A program made the position numbers and the translations under genes. From Denitrobaculum tricleocarpae (lineage in GTDB: Bacteria > Pseudomonadota > Alphaproteobacteria > Kiloniellales > Kiloniellaceae), in assembly GCF_007004665.1 (NCBI RefSeq), contig NZ_ML660056.1, forward strand, positions 248,001 through 312,000: a stretch of DNA of 64,000 nucleotides, in the 5' to 3' direction. Numbering within the stretch: the stretch's first letter is position 1; every line of letters starts with the position of its first letter. The notes under the pieces were generated by a model, which saw nothing but the letters and a program-made list of their open reading frames with translations, was not told where the DNA came from and did not search any database. This document shows positions 1 to 11,845 of this stretch, in pieces.

Positions 1-660
1 GTAGTATGTCCTGATCTGTTCGTCGGTCGGTGCGGGTAAATCCGTGATGCTGTCGTTGCGGAAGACAACCGTGTCCGCCGTGCGTGTTTCCGCGCTGTAG
101 CGATAGAGTGCCTCCGCCATGGCGCGCGGCATGGTCACCGCGCCGGAAATCGCGTTGACGACCTGCTGGCGCTGGATATCGCCGGTCAAACCCTGCAAAA
201 AGGCCTCTTCGCTCAAGCCACTGTTTAGAAGGGCATTTTGGAACGCAAAGCTGTCGAACCTTCCGGTCGCCTGATCCTGGAAAGCAGGGAGAGACCTGAT
301 TTGCTCGAGGAGTTGATCAGTGGTCACCACAAGACCCAGATCGTTCGCGTGCTGCTCGAAGAGGGCGCGGGTGGTGAGGCGGTCCATGACCTGCTGTACA
401 ACGCCGAAGGCCTGCGCCTGCTCGATGTCCAGGCGTCCGCCAAACTGCGGCGCGAGCCGGGCCAGTTCCTGCCGGAGATTCCGGCTGAATTCCTGCTGGC
501 CGATTGCAACCTTGCCGACCTGCGCGACGGAGTAGGTATGCTGCGGACCCTGAAAAATATCGCCGATGCCCCAGACGCCGAAACTCAGGATCAGCAGCGC
601 GAAAAGACAAAAGGTGACGAACTTCTTGATTGGGTTGATTTTCTTGTCGGCCAAGGCCAT
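1..660 (-). CDS. ppiD: PpiD/SurA-type periplasmic peptidyl-prolyl isomerase, C-terminus outside window
   Basis: The minus-strand frame opens at the ATG at 658-660 (MALADKKINP) and stays open for 220 codons to the window edge, so only the N-terminal part is seen. A short basic start is followed by one membrane segment at about residues 14-34 (FALLILSFGVWGIGDIF), then a helical SurA-N-like region. This is the PpiD layout: an inner-membrane anchor with a periplasmic chaperone and parvulin domain. The parvulin domain would lie beyond position 1. It is head-to-head with tpiA, a common alphaproteobacterial arrangement. PpiD helps fold proteins leaving the Sec translocon, which fits secG nearby. SurA itself is less likely because of the membrane anchor. 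Confidence 0.82.
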   Translation of the reverse strand, partial: MALADKKINPIKKFVTFCLFALLILSFGVWGIGDIFQGPQHTYSVAQVGKVAIGQQEFSRNLRQELARLAPQFGGRLDIEQAQAFGVVQQVMDRLTTRALFEQHANDLGLVVTTDQLLEQIRSLPAFQDQATGRFDSFAFQNALLNSGLSEEAFLQGLTGDIQRQQVVNAISGAVTMPRAMAEALYRYSAETRTADTVVFRNDSITDLPAPTDEQIRTYY

Positions 661-924
661 GGCTAATCCCTGTTTACGGCAGTGGGTGTCCGGCATCGGA
701 TCCGCGATGTATCCGCAGGCTCGTCCCAGCAAATAAAGTGCGCGGCATATTAGGTACCGCCCGGGGTGCGGGCAATACGCAATTGCGTGCAAACATGGCC
801 GTGCGCGGCCTGAAGAGTTGGCCTGGAGAGTTGGATTGGCACGGCCGCCATGCTAGGTAATCGCAAAACACGCCAGAATCCGGCTGTTTAAGTTCGAACT
901 ACCCCTCATATGGAGAGATTGGCC

Positions 925-1698
925 ATGCGGCGCAAGTTGATTGCCGGGAACTGGAAAATGAATGGTTTGCGTGCCGGCGGGATCGCCCTGGCGGGCGACC
1001 TGGCGGGAAAGTGTAAGGCCGAGGCGCCAAATTGCGATTTCCTGGTTTGCCCGCCCGCTCACCTGCTGATCAGCGTTGCCGAAGCGATCGCGGGCAGCGG
1101 CGTCGCGCTCGGCGGCCAGGATTGCCACACCGCGGCGTCAGGGGCGCACACCGGGGACATGAGCGCGGAAATGCTGGCCGACGCCGGTTGCGGCTTTGTC
1201 ATCCTGGGCCACTCGGAACGCCGCGCTGATCATGGCGAAAGCAGCAGCCTCGTTCGGGCGAAGGCCGCCGCGGCCGAGCGGGCCGGTCTGACGGCCATTG
1301 TCTGTGTCGGGGAAACCGCCGATGAACGCGAGGCGGGCAAGGCGCTTGAGGTGATCGAAAGCCAGGTTCGTGAGTCCCTGCCCGAAACTGCGCCCGAAAC
1401 TGCGCCCGAAGCAGCAGGGGCGTCGCTGGTGGTGGCTTATGAGCCGGTCTGGGCCATCGGAACCGGTCTGACCGCGACTCCGTCGGATGTTGCGGAGGTC
1501 CATGCTCATATCCGTAAGCTCCTGGTCGAGCTCTATGGTAACGATACAGGCAGCGCGATTCGCATCCTCTACGGCGGGTCGGTAAAACCTGGAAATGCGG
1601 CGGAATTGATGGCTGTCGGGGACGTTGACGGAGCGCTGGTCGGCGGAGCCAGCCTGAAGCTCGACGATTTTTGGGCGATTGGACGCAGTTGCCCCTAG
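925..1698 (+). CDS. tpiA: Triosephosphate isomerase
   Basis: Interconverts glyceraldehyde-3-phosphate and dihydroxyacetone phosphate in glycolysis and gluconeogenesis. The ATG at 925 is chosen over the in-frame ATG at 910 because GGAGAG (912-917) sits 7 nt upstream and the product then starts [13 protein letters not shown] as in the family. At 257 residues it has normal length. Catalytic residues are visible: Lys11 in NWKMN, His96 in GHSERR and Glu173 in [10 protein letters not shown]; the phosphate loop YGGSV is near residue 218. A 12-bp unit repeated three times (1381-1416) encodes [12 protein letters not shown] just before the catalytic strand, an oddity in a surface loop. It is followed by secG, pyrG, kdsA and eno on the same strand. 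Confidence 0.97.
   Translation: MRRKLIAGNWKMNGLRAGGIALAGDLAGKCKAEAPNCDFLVCPPAHLLISVAEAIAGSGVALGGQDCHTAASGAHTGDMSAEMLADAGCGFVILGHSERRADHGESSSLVRAKAAAAERAGLTAIVCVGETADEREAGKALEVIESQVRESLPETAPETAPEAAGASLVVAYEPVWAIGTGLTATPSDVAEVHAHIRKLLVELYGNDTGSAIRILYGGSVKPGNAAELMAVGDVDGALVGGASLKLDDFWAIGRSCP
1381..1416 (+). repeat. 12-bp tandem repeat inside tpiA, three copies
   Basis: CCCGAAACTGCG occurs at 1381-1392 and 1393-1404, with a diverged third copy at 1405-1416. It encodes the tetrapeptide PETA repeated. It stays in frame and lies in the segment preceding strand 6 of the TIM barrel. Confidence 0.85.
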
Positions 1699-1947
1699 CC
1701 ATCGGGCTCTCAAAGAGCTAAATACCCAGCGTTCCTGACCGGCTGGTGGCCGAGCTTCCGCGCGCCTCAAGCCTTGCTGGGATAAAAGATGTGTAGCGGC
1801 GCCCCAAGCGGCGCAGTCCTGCCAGAGAAACCGCAAGGGATTGTTCGGATCGCCTTGCCGCTTTGAAACGGCAGTTCTGCGTAGTTTTTTGTTGGGTGCA
1901 TGCCGAGATATGGTCCGCAACGGACCGAATACTGAAAGACTGATTCG

Positions 1948-2301
1948 ATGGAAAATGTTTTTTTGGTGATCCATTTGCTGTTGGCGCTGGCGATGATCGG
2001 TGTCGTGCTGCTGCAAAAGAGTGAGGGTGGCGGCCTGGGAATCGGCGGCGGCGGCGGGTCCGGCGGTGGTTCGGGCGGCATGGGCGGATTTCTGAGCGGA
2101 CGCGGATCGGCCAACCTTCTGACCCGCACGACCGCGGTTCTCGCGGGCCTGTTTATGATCAGCAGCCTCGGCCTGACCATTCTCGGAAATCAGGGCCTTG
2201 AGCGCAGTTCGATTGTCGACGATCTCCGCTCGCAGCCGATCGCGCCGATTCAGGCGCCGGTCGAGCCCCTGGCGCCACCGGTACCGGCGCCGCAGAACTG
2301 A
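1948..2301 (+). CDS. secG: Preprotein translocase subunit SecG
   Basis: Small inner-membrane subunit of the SecYEG channel that aids export. The 117-residue product begins MENVFLVIHLLLALAMIGVV (first membrane helix) and has the family hallmark VLLQKSEGGGLG. A glycine-rich cytoplasmic loop (about residues 30-55, partly GGG repeats) follows, then a second helix (TTAVLAGLFMISSLGLTI). A proline-rich tail (about residues 96-117) is typical of alphaproteobacterial SecG. The start ATG is 250 bp after tpiA. The tpiA-secG-pyrG order is conserved in the class. Confidence 0.95.
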   Translation: MENVFLVIHLLLALAMIGVVLLQKSEGGGLGIGGGGGSGGGSGGMGGFLSGRGSANLLTRTTAVLAGLFMISSLGLTILGNQGLERSSIVDDLRSQPIAPIQAPVEPLAPPVPAPQN

Positions 2302-2425
2302 ACAGGACGCTGACCACACGCCCCCGCCCGGGGGCGCGTGACGGCAAGGAGAAGCCGGAGTTACTATCTGATCCGGCAAGGGTGTTTTTTCAGACGCCGT
2401 CGGGGTCGCCCGAACGGGACAGCGT

Positions 2426-2455
2426 TTTGAGCAAGGGCGGTTTGAGCAAGGGTAG
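2426..2455 (+). repeat. Tandem duplication of the pyrG ribosome-binding region
   Basis: TTTGAGCAAGGGcGG (2426-2440) is followed directly by TTTGAGCAAGGGtaG (2441-2455), which abuts the pyrG ATG at 2456. Each copy carries AAGGG, so the Shine-Dalgarno-like element is doubled; only the second copy is at a usable distance. Confidence 0.85.
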
Positions 2456-4084
<1,629 letters not shown>

Positions 4085-4133
4085 GAGGCGCTTGGGCCCA
4101 GCAACCTGACCGCAAGTAAAGGATAAAGCCCGA

Positions 4134-6407
<2,274 letters not shown>

Positions 6408-6460
6408 TCTCCGAGAGAGCAGCTCCTCTGGCGGGTCGTCCCGAAAAGCATTCTCACAAG

Positions 6461-6496
6461 ACGGCGTCAGTCACTTCGCGGGCTGACGCCGTTTTC
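6461..6496 (+). terminator. Intrinsic terminator after eno
   Basis: ACGGCGTCAG (6461-6470) pairs with CTGACGCCGT (6483-6492) as a perfect 10-bp stem with a 12-nt loop, followed by TTTC. The T run is short. It ends the tpiA-to-eno transcription block. Confidence 0.75.
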
Positions 6497-6613
6497 GCGT
6501 CATGAATTGTGGTGAAAATGACGTGTCGTCCCCGCGCAGGGCATTCTAACCCTTGAGATATCATGCCCGCTGCCCCATTTTCCTTTCAGGGAGTGAGCTG
6601 TAAGGATCAGGAT

Positions 6614-6829
6614 ATGTCGGATCTCAAAAACAAACAGAGAGCACGTGCCAAGGTGGCCGCCGCCGAGGATGACCGGGCGCTCAAGATCGTGATGATCGGG
6701 TTTTTGGGCCTGATCGTTTTTGCCGCCAGCGCGTTAGCGGCCTTCCCCTCGATGGGGGCGGTCTTCGTGGAGTCCTATAAGCAGCAGTATCAGGCCAAGG
6801 TCACCGAAGCGGTGATCTGCCGCTTCTGA
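6614..6829 (+). CDS. Small single-pass membrane protein, unknown function
   Basis: The start at 6614 (MSDLKNKQRARAK) is preferred over the upstream in-frame ATG at 6563 because AAGGA at 6602-6606 is 7 nt upstream. The product has 71 residues: a charged, Lys/Arg-rich N-terminus (about 1-25), one hydrophobic segment (IVMIGFLGLIVFAASALAAF, about 26-45) and a short tail ending in CRF. The charge pattern suggests an N-in inner-membrane protein. I do not recognise the family. It stands alone between the eno terminator and a convergent gene. Confidence 0.6.
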   Translation: MSDLKNKQRARAKVAAAEDDRALKIVMIGFLGLIVFAASALAAFPSMGAVFVESYKQQYQAKVTEAVICRF

Positions 6830-6885
6830 CCCTCTCTTCCGGCCTCGCCTGCCGTCCCTGACCGGGTCGGCCGGGGCAGAGCAGC

Positions 6886-7704
6886 CTACATCAGCATCAG
6901 CTTGTCGTTCAGGGCCAGCCATCCCGAGGGCTCGCCCATGATCTTGGCAGTGTCGTACTTGCCGAAGATCCGTGTGATTCCCCGTTTGGTGAAGACTTCG
7001 TACATGATCGCGCTGGCGGGGCCTTGCGGTTGACCCGCCTTGCCGCCGAAGCGGCTGGAGAGCTGGGTTTCCACGTGCGCGCGCCAGTGCACCTCCATCG
7101 CGGTGCGGGCGATCAGCTTGCCCAGGGTCAGCTTCACCCCGAGTTTTGCAATGGCGGAGGCCGCGCCGGTTGCAAGGCCCAGGCCCGCCACCGGGATCAC
7201 GGCTCCGGCAAGATCCGTGCTGCGCACGGCTATTTTGGCGGCCTTGGCCTTTTGAATTGCCGAGATCCAGCCGGTCACCGTGTCGCTCTTGCGGAACCCT
7301 CTACCCGCGGCATTGACCCCGACCATATGAGCGGTCGTGGTGCCGATCGCATTGCCGTGCTGGATCGCGCTTAAAACATCGACCTGTGTCACGGTGCTGC
7401 CGACACCGCCCGCGATGCCGATCGCGGCGCCGCCCAGACTCTTGAAGCCGCGGTTCCGCAGATAGCGGGCCGTCTTTGGGGAGGAGCCGTCGTGGCCGTT
7501 GGTGACGAAGTAGGGATTGGGGACCAGATCGTCGGCATAGTCCTCGTCGAGCAGTCCCGTCGTGCCGGCCGACTTCAGGAAATTGATGACCTTGACCACA
7601 CCGCCGGCCCCGGCGCCGGCCTCGGCAATCAATTCGATCACGCTCCAAAGAAATTCCTCGGCATCATCCTGACCCAGATCGTTGGTCGCAAGCACGCCCG
7701 CCAT
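6886..7704 (-). CDS. Orphan 272-residue protein with Gly/Ala-rich hydrophobic stretches
   Basis: I do not recognise this family. The start at 7704 has GAGGGG about 9 nt upstream. There is no signal peptide. An acidic N-terminal region (residues 1-60) is followed by a Gly-rich stretch near 90-106 (LGGAAIGIAGGVGST) and a second hydrophobic Ala/Gly stretch near 163-186 (AGAVIPVAGLGLATG). A basic, Trp-containing C-terminal part (EVHWRAHVETQL) then ends in LNDKLMLM. Paired Gly/Ala-rich hydrophobic stretches occur in some secreted or membrane-inserting proteins, but nothing here proves that. Codon use looks like the neighbours. It lies between eno and the Sco gene with no functional link to either. 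Confidence 0.7.
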   Translation of the reverse strand: MAGVLATNDLGQDDAEEFLWSVIELIAEAGAGAGGVVKVINFLKSAGTTGLLDEDYADDLVPNPYFVTNGHDGSSPKTARYLRNRGFKSLGGAAIGIAGGVGSTVTQVDVLSAIQHGNAIGTTTAHMVGVNAAGRGFRKSDTVTGWISAIQKAKAAKIAVRSTDLAGAVIPVAGLGLATGAASAIAKLGVKLTLGKLIARTAMEVHWRAHVETQLSSRFGGKAGQPQGPASAIMYEVFTKRGITRIFGKYDTAKIMGEPSGWLALNDKLMLM

Positions 7705-7844
7705 TCGCTGTTTCCCCTCACGTGTTTATGTCTTTCTGCTTCGGATTTCTGCGAGAGAGTAGCTGAGTTCGCAACCCTCGCGCCAGAGAATGTTGAAGAC
7801 CTCACAAGGTGCAGCAGTGAGCCGCTCGAAAAGACGAGTCCGGT

Positions 7845-8459
7845 TCAAAGCCGCTCTTTGATGGCCGCGGCCATGACTTCGGGGGAGGTGCCGTGCCGGA
7901 ACACCAGCATGAGGTTCCAGTCCTCGTCCATCAGATAGGTATAGGAGCTGTGGTCCACGGGATAATCGACCGGGTCGATGTCCGTGCGGATCGAGTGGTA
8001 GACCCGAAAGTCCCTGGCCACCGCGTCGGTCCGCTCCTTGGGACCGGTCAGGCCGACCATGCGCTCGTGAAAGAGTTCCACATAGTCCGCCAGGTGCGCC
8101 TGGGTGTCGCGGTCCGGATCGACCGTGATGAAGACGGGCCGGAGTTTGTCTCCATCCGGACCCAGCGCCTCAAAGGCCGCGGACATGTCCTGGAGCGACG
8201 TGGGGCAGATATCCGGGCAGAAGGTATAGCCGAAGTAGAGCAGGACCTTCTCGCCCCTGAAATCGGCTTCCGTGGTTCTGCGCCCGGTGTGATCGATCAG
8301 ATCGAAAGGACCGCGCATGTCCGCGGGCACGGAGACGATGCCTGTGCCTGCGGGCGTCTTCTCCTGGGTCAGCCGGGAGCCCAGGATCCAGCCGGTCGTG
8401 CCGAGCGCGATCACCGCGATGACGACGGCGGAGGAGAGAAGGGCGCGATGAGAAAGCAT
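7845..8459 (-). CDS. Sco1/SenC/PrrC family copper chaperone
   Basis: Thioredoxin-fold, membrane-anchored protein that delivers copper to the CuA site of cytochrome oxidase or acts as a thiol reductant. The 204-residue product has an N-terminal membrane anchor (about residues 8-27) and then a periplasmic domain. The copper ligands are visible: Cys81 and Cys85 in TFCPDICPTS, and His170 in YPVDHSSYTY. FITVDPDRDT is also a family signature. No oxidase genes are nearby, so the target is not given by context. The gene ends 141 bp downstream of the end-to-start gap with the orphan gene on the same strand. Confidence 0.93.
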   Translation of the reverse strand: MLSHRALLSSAVVIAVIALGTTGWILGSRLTQEKTPAGTGIVSVPADMRGPFDLIDHTGRRTTEADFRGEKVLLYFGYTFCPDICPTSLQDMSAAFEALGPDGDKLRPVFITVDPDRDTQAHLADYVELFHERMVGLTGPKERTDAVARDFRVYHSIRTDIDPVDYPVDHSSYTYLMDEDWNLMLVFRHGTSPEVMAAAIKERL

Positions 8460-8663
8460 TGGATCCGGTTTTTCCGTGCCATACCGCTACAGAAGGGATG
8501 ACAAAAACTGGACCGATCCGGCTGCTGTGTCAAAGGCAGAAACGCCGGCAGCTGCAACAGTGGAAACGGCGCAAATCGACCCACGGAATAAAATCCCATC
8601 CGAATTTGACGCCTGGAACGTTTGTTTCAAAGGGTCGGGTGAGCTCAGCTCATCTCAGGAAAT

Positions 8664-8774
8664 GAGTCCAAAAGGAGTCCAAAAGGGGAATGGATGGGAA
8701 TCAATTCGGAGAAAATGAATCATATTGGAATCATTGCATTTTTTCGGTTGACCGCAGGAATCGAACTGTGATTC
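8664..8774. promoter_or_regulatory. Cluster of seven GANTC (CcrM) sites upstream of ftsB
   Basis: GAGTC at 8664 and 8675, GAATC at 8698, 8717, 8728 and 8758, and GATTC at 8770 lie in the 111 bp before the ftsB start. GANTC is the target of the alphaproteobacterial cell-cycle methyltransferase CcrM. About 0.4 sites would be expected by chance. The first two sites sit in an 11-bp tandem duplication (8664-8685). The 8460-8783 gap otherwise holds no convincing gene. Confidence 0.65.
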
Positions 8775-8783
8775 GTTCTCCTC

Positions 8784-9119
8784 ATGACTATTGCCTGGGA
8801 AATACGCAGCCGCGCACGCTTCATCCTTCCGAGGGTGTTGGCGGTCTGTACCGTCGTCTACTTCGCCTACCACACGCTGGAGGGCGACCGGGGCTTTTTG
8901 ACTTGGCTGTCCCTGAAGCAGGACCTGGCGCAGACCCATATCGCGCAGGGCGAGCTGCGGGCGCAGCGCCAAGAGCTCGAGGCCCGGGTTTCGCTCTTGC
9001 GTCCGGACAATCTGGACCCGGATCTTCTGGAGGAGCGGGCGCGTGACGTCCTCAACTACGGCCATGAAAACGAGCTGATCCTCATTACACCTCAGCGCGA
9101 AAATTCAATCAAAAAATGA
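8784..9119 (+). CDS. ftsB: Cell division protein FtsB (septum formation initiator)
   Basis: Small bitopic divisome protein that pairs with FtsL and FtsQ. The 111-residue product has a short basic N-terminus, one membrane helix (about residues 14-30, LPRVLAVCTVVYFAYH), then GDRGFLTWLSLKQDL and a coiled coil (about 45-80) with heptad Leu/Ala. It ends with a motif LLEERARDVLNYGHENELI typical of the DivIC/FtsB family. No strong Shine-Dalgarno precedes the ATG, so this start rests on the family N-terminus. Position before pdhA is conserved in alphaproteobacteria. The dense GANTC cluster upstream suggests cell-cycle-linked expression. Confidence 0.9.
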   Translation: MTIAWEIRSRARFILPRVLAVCTVVYFAYHTLEGDRGFLTWLSLKQDLAQTHIAQGELRAQRQELEARVSLLRPDNLDPDLLEERARDVLNYGHENELILITPQRENSIKK

Positions 9120-9202
9120 CAGGAATATTGAGAATTTTGCAATATTAATCAAAATCAAGTTAATAATAAAAATTCATAATTATTTCATATGGTTAACTCG
9201 TA

Positions 9203-9238
9203 TTGCAATTCTGACAGTTTCCCCCTATCTTAACGGCA
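9203..9238 (+). promoter_or_regulatory. Probable sigma70 promoter of the pdh operon
   Basis: TTGCAA (9203-9208), a 17-bp spacer, then TATCTT (9226-9231) give a predicted start near 9238. The preceding 80 bp are unusually AT-rich (9120-9200), which could act as an UP element. GGGGGGAG at 9277-9284 is the ribosome-binding site for pdhA. Confidence 0.5.
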
Positions 9239-9288
9239 TCGATGGGGTGCGCCCCCTGTATGTTCACGCGTAGTCAAGGGGGGAGCCA

Positions 9289-10335
9289 ATGGCGACCAGA
9301 AAAGCCCCGGCGAAAAAGCCTGCGGCGAAACGCAAGCCCGCCAGTGCCGCAAAGTCTTCGGCGGTCAAAGTATCCAAAGACGAGCTTCTGAACCATTATC
9401 GGGAAATGCTGGCGATCCGGCGTTTCGAAGAGAAGGCCGGCCAGATGTACGGCATGGGCCTGATCGGCGGCTTTTGTCACCTCTACATCGGTCAGGAAGC
9501 CGTCGTTGTCGGCATGCGCGCCGCGACCACCGAAAACGACACCGTCGTCACCTCCTACCGCGATCACGGCCACATGCTGGCCTGCGGGATGGACCCGGAT
9601 GGCGTAATGGCCGAGCTCACGGGCCGCCGCGGCGGTTACTCCAAGGGCAAGGGCGGCTCCATGCATATGTTCAGCCACGAGAAGAAGTTTTACGGCGGAC
9701 ACGGCATTGTCGGCGCGCAGGTGCCGATTGGCACCGGGATCGCCTTCGCACATCAGTACCTGGAAGAACCCGCCGTCTGCCTGACCTATCTTGGCGACGG
9801 CGCCCTGAACCAGGGACAGGTCTACGAAGCCTTCAACATGGCCGCGCTCTGGAAGCTGCCGGTGATCTACATCATCGAGAACAACAAATACGGCATGGGC
9901 ACCTCGATCGAGCGCTCTTCGGCCAAGAGCACGGAACTCTACAACCGTGGCCAAGCCTACGGAATTCCGGGCATGCAGGTTGACGGAATGGACGTTCTCG
10001 CGGTGAAGGAAGCCGGAGAGAAAGCCGCTGAACATGCCCGGAGCGGGAAGGGGCCATACATCCTGGAGATGATGACCTACCGCTATCGCGGCCACTCCAT
10101 GTCGGACCCGGCGAAATACCGTTCCAAGGAAGAGGTGCAGAAGATGCGCCAGGAACGCGATCCGATTGAGCGTCTGCGCGGTCTGATGCTGGACCAGGGG
10201 CACGCCGAAGAGAGCGAGCTCAAGGAGATCGACCGCGCCGTGAAGGCCAGGGTATCGGCGGCCGCCGAGTTCGCGCAGAACAGCCCCGAGCCTGATCCGT
10301 CGGAACTCTTCACTGATATTTACGTGGAGGCCTGA
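9289..10335 (+). CDS. pdhA: Pyruvate dehydrogenase E1 component, alpha subunit
   Basis: Thiamine-diphosphate-dependent decarboxylation of pyruvate, with PdhB as the beta subunit. The 348-residue product starts with a Lys/Ala/Pro-rich extension (about residues 1-28) and then the E1-alpha fold. The TPP-binding motif begins GDGALNQG at residue 169 and ends at ENNKYGMGT. The phosphorylation-loop-like region YRYRGHSMSDP near residue 264 is a family signature. GGGGGGAG just upstream supports the start. It is first in a five-gene operon pdhA-pdhB-pdhC-lpd-lipA, with 117 bp before pdhB. Confidence 0.97.
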   Translation: MATRKAPAKKPAAKRKPASAAKSSAVKVSKDELLNHYREMLAIRRFEEKAGQMYGMGLIGGFCHLYIGQEAVVVGMRAATTENDTVVTSYRDHGHMLACGMDPDGVMAELTGRRGGYSKGKGGSMHMFSHEKKFYGGHGIVGAQVPIGTGIAFAHQYLEEPAVCLTYLGDGALNQGQVYEAFNMAALWKLPVIYIIENNKYGMGTSIERSSAKSTELYNRGQAYGIPGMQVDGMDVLAVKEAGEKAAEHARSGKGPYILEMMTYRYRGHSMSDPAKYRSKEEVQKMRQERDPIERLRGLMLDQGHAEESELKEIDRAVKARVSAAAEFAQNSPEPDPSELFTDIYVEA

Positions 10336-10452
10336 TCGCGCCCTTAGGCTTCAATGCCTTGAGCCGCGAAACCGGCCAGACCCGAAACCTCGCGCCCGCA
10401 CTCACAGCAAACGGCGGGCCTGCTGCAGATTTCTATCCCGGAGAGGGACCAC

Positions 10453-11829
10453 ATGCCGATTGAAATTTTAATGCCCGCACTCTCGCCGACCATGACCGAG
10501 GGTAAGTTGGCCAAATGGCTGAAGAACGAAGGCGACGAGGTCGCCGCCGGTGACGTCATTGCCGAAATCGAAACCGACAAGGCGACCATGGAGGTCGAAG
10601 CCGTGGACGAGGGCGTTCTGGGCAAGATCCTGATCGCCGAAGACACCGACGGTGTCGCGGTCAACACGCCGATCGCGGTGTTGCTGGAAGAGGGCGAGGA
10701 CGCATCGGCGCTCTCAGCGGCCCCGGCGGCTGCGCCGGTTGCTGCCCCCGCCGCCGAGGCACCCGCGCCGGTGCAGGACGCGCAAACCGCACCTGCCAAC
10801 GTTGCGACACCGGCACCGGCGGCCGAGCCTGAGTGGAGCGGGGCCACGGTCACCCTGACCGTACGCGAAGCGCTGCGCGACGCCATGGCGGAGGAAATGC
10901 GGGCCAACCCCAAGGTCTTCCTGATGGGTGAGGAGGTCGCCGAATACCAGGGCGCCTACAAGGTCAGCCAGGGGCTGCTGGATGAGTTCGGTGCCAAACG
11001 GGTCATCGACACGCCGATCACCGAGCACGGCTTCACCGGCCTGGGCGTCGGAGCGGCTTTCTACGGACTGAACCCCATTGTCGAGTTCATGACCTTCAAC
11101 TTCGCCATGCAGGCCATCGACCACATCATCAACTCGGCGGCCAAGACCCGCTACATGTCCGGCGGCCAGGTCAGCAGCCCGATCGTGTTCCGCGGCGCCA
11201 ACGGCGCGGCTTCGCGGGTCGGTGCCCAGCACTCTCAGTGCTACGCCAGCTGGTATGCCCACTGCCCGGGCCTGAAGGTGGTCGCGCCTTTCTCGGCATC
11301 CGACGCCAAGGGCCTGCTCAAGTCGGCCATCCGGGATCCGAACCCGGTGATCTTCCTGGAAAACGAAATCCTCTACGGACAGAGCTTCGAGGTGCCCGAC
11401 AGCGACGACTGGACCGTGCCCATCGGCAAGGCCAAGATCGTGCGCCCCGGCACGGATGTGACCATCTGTGCTTTCTCCATCATGGTCGGAAAGGCGCTGG
11501 AAGCCGCAGAGGCTCTGGCGGCTGAGGGGATCTCCGCCGAGGTGATCGATCTGCGCAGTATTCGGCCGCTGGACACCGAGACCATCGTGGCGTCGGTCCA
11601 GAAGACCAACCGTCTGGTCTCGGTCGAGGAAGGCTGGGGCTTCGCCGGGATCGGTTCGGAATTGGCCATGCAGATGATGGACAGCGCCTTCGACTGGCTC
11701 GATGCCCCGGTCAAGCGGGTCTGTGGTCCGGACGTACCCATGCCCTATGCCGCCAACCTTGAAGTTCTGGCCCTGCCGCAGTCGTCGCACATCGTGACCG
11801 CGGCCAAAGAAGCCTGTTATCGCGCCTAA
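10453..11829 (+). CDS. pdhB: Pyruvate dehydrogenase E1 component, beta subunit with N-terminal lipoyl domain
   Basis: Partner of PdhA in the E1 heterotetramer. The 458-residue product has a lipoyl domain (residues 1-80) with the lipoylation site Lys43 in ETDKATMEV, an Ala/Pro-rich linker (about 85-130) and then the transketolase-like E1-beta domain ([13 protein letters not shown] onward, with [15 protein letters not shown]). The extra lipoyl domain is a known alphaproteobacterial trait. Its lipoyl domain is almost the same as that of PdhC, pointing to an ancestral duplication kept similar by conversion or selection. GGAGAG upstream supports the ATG. pdhC follows after 16 bp. Confidence 0.97.
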   Translation: MPIEILMPALSPTMTEGKLAKWLKNEGDEVAAGDVIAEIETDKATMEVEAVDEGVLGKILIAEDTDGVAVNTPIAVLLEEGEDASALSAAPAAAPVAAPAAEAPAPVQDAQTAPANVATPAPAAEPEWSGATVTLTVREALRDAMAEEMRANPKVFLMGEEVAEYQGAYKVSQGLLDEFGAKRVIDTPITEHGFTGLGVGAAFYGLNPIVEFMTFNFAMQAIDHIINSAAKTRYMSGGQVSSPIVFRGANGAASRVGAQHSQCYASWYAHCPGLKVVAPFSASDAKGLLKSAIRDPNPVIFLENEILYGQSFEVPDSDDWTVPIGKAKIVRPGTDVTICAFSIMVGKALEAAEALAAEGISAEVIDLRSIRPLDTETIVASVQKTNRLVSVEEGWGFAGIGSELAMQMMDSAFDWLDAPVKRVCGPDVPMPYAANLEVLALPQSSHIVTAAKEACYRA

Positions 11830-11845
11830 GCGGGGGAGAGAAACC

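Noticed and set aside
2319..2338. GC-rich inverted repeat after secG as a terminator
   Set aside because: The arms are simple C and G runs without a following T tract, and pyrG is expected to be close by on the same strand, so termination is not supported.
8672..8686. AAGGAGTCCAAAAGG, also found at 16975-16989
   Set aside because: A 15-base match between an intergenic duplication and the start of a TetR gene; no flanking similarity, so chance or codon/RBS composition is more likely than a repeat family.
8476..8718. An 80-codon plus-strand open frame upstream of ftsB
   Set aside because: No ribosome-binding site or domain; it overlaps the GANTC cluster and the 11-bp duplication, so a regulatory reading is more likely.
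9145..9200. Possible CtrA site (paired TTAA) in the pdhA promoter
   Set aside because: The TTAA pairs are not spaced by the 7 bp needed for a CtrA box; the stretch is just AT-rich.
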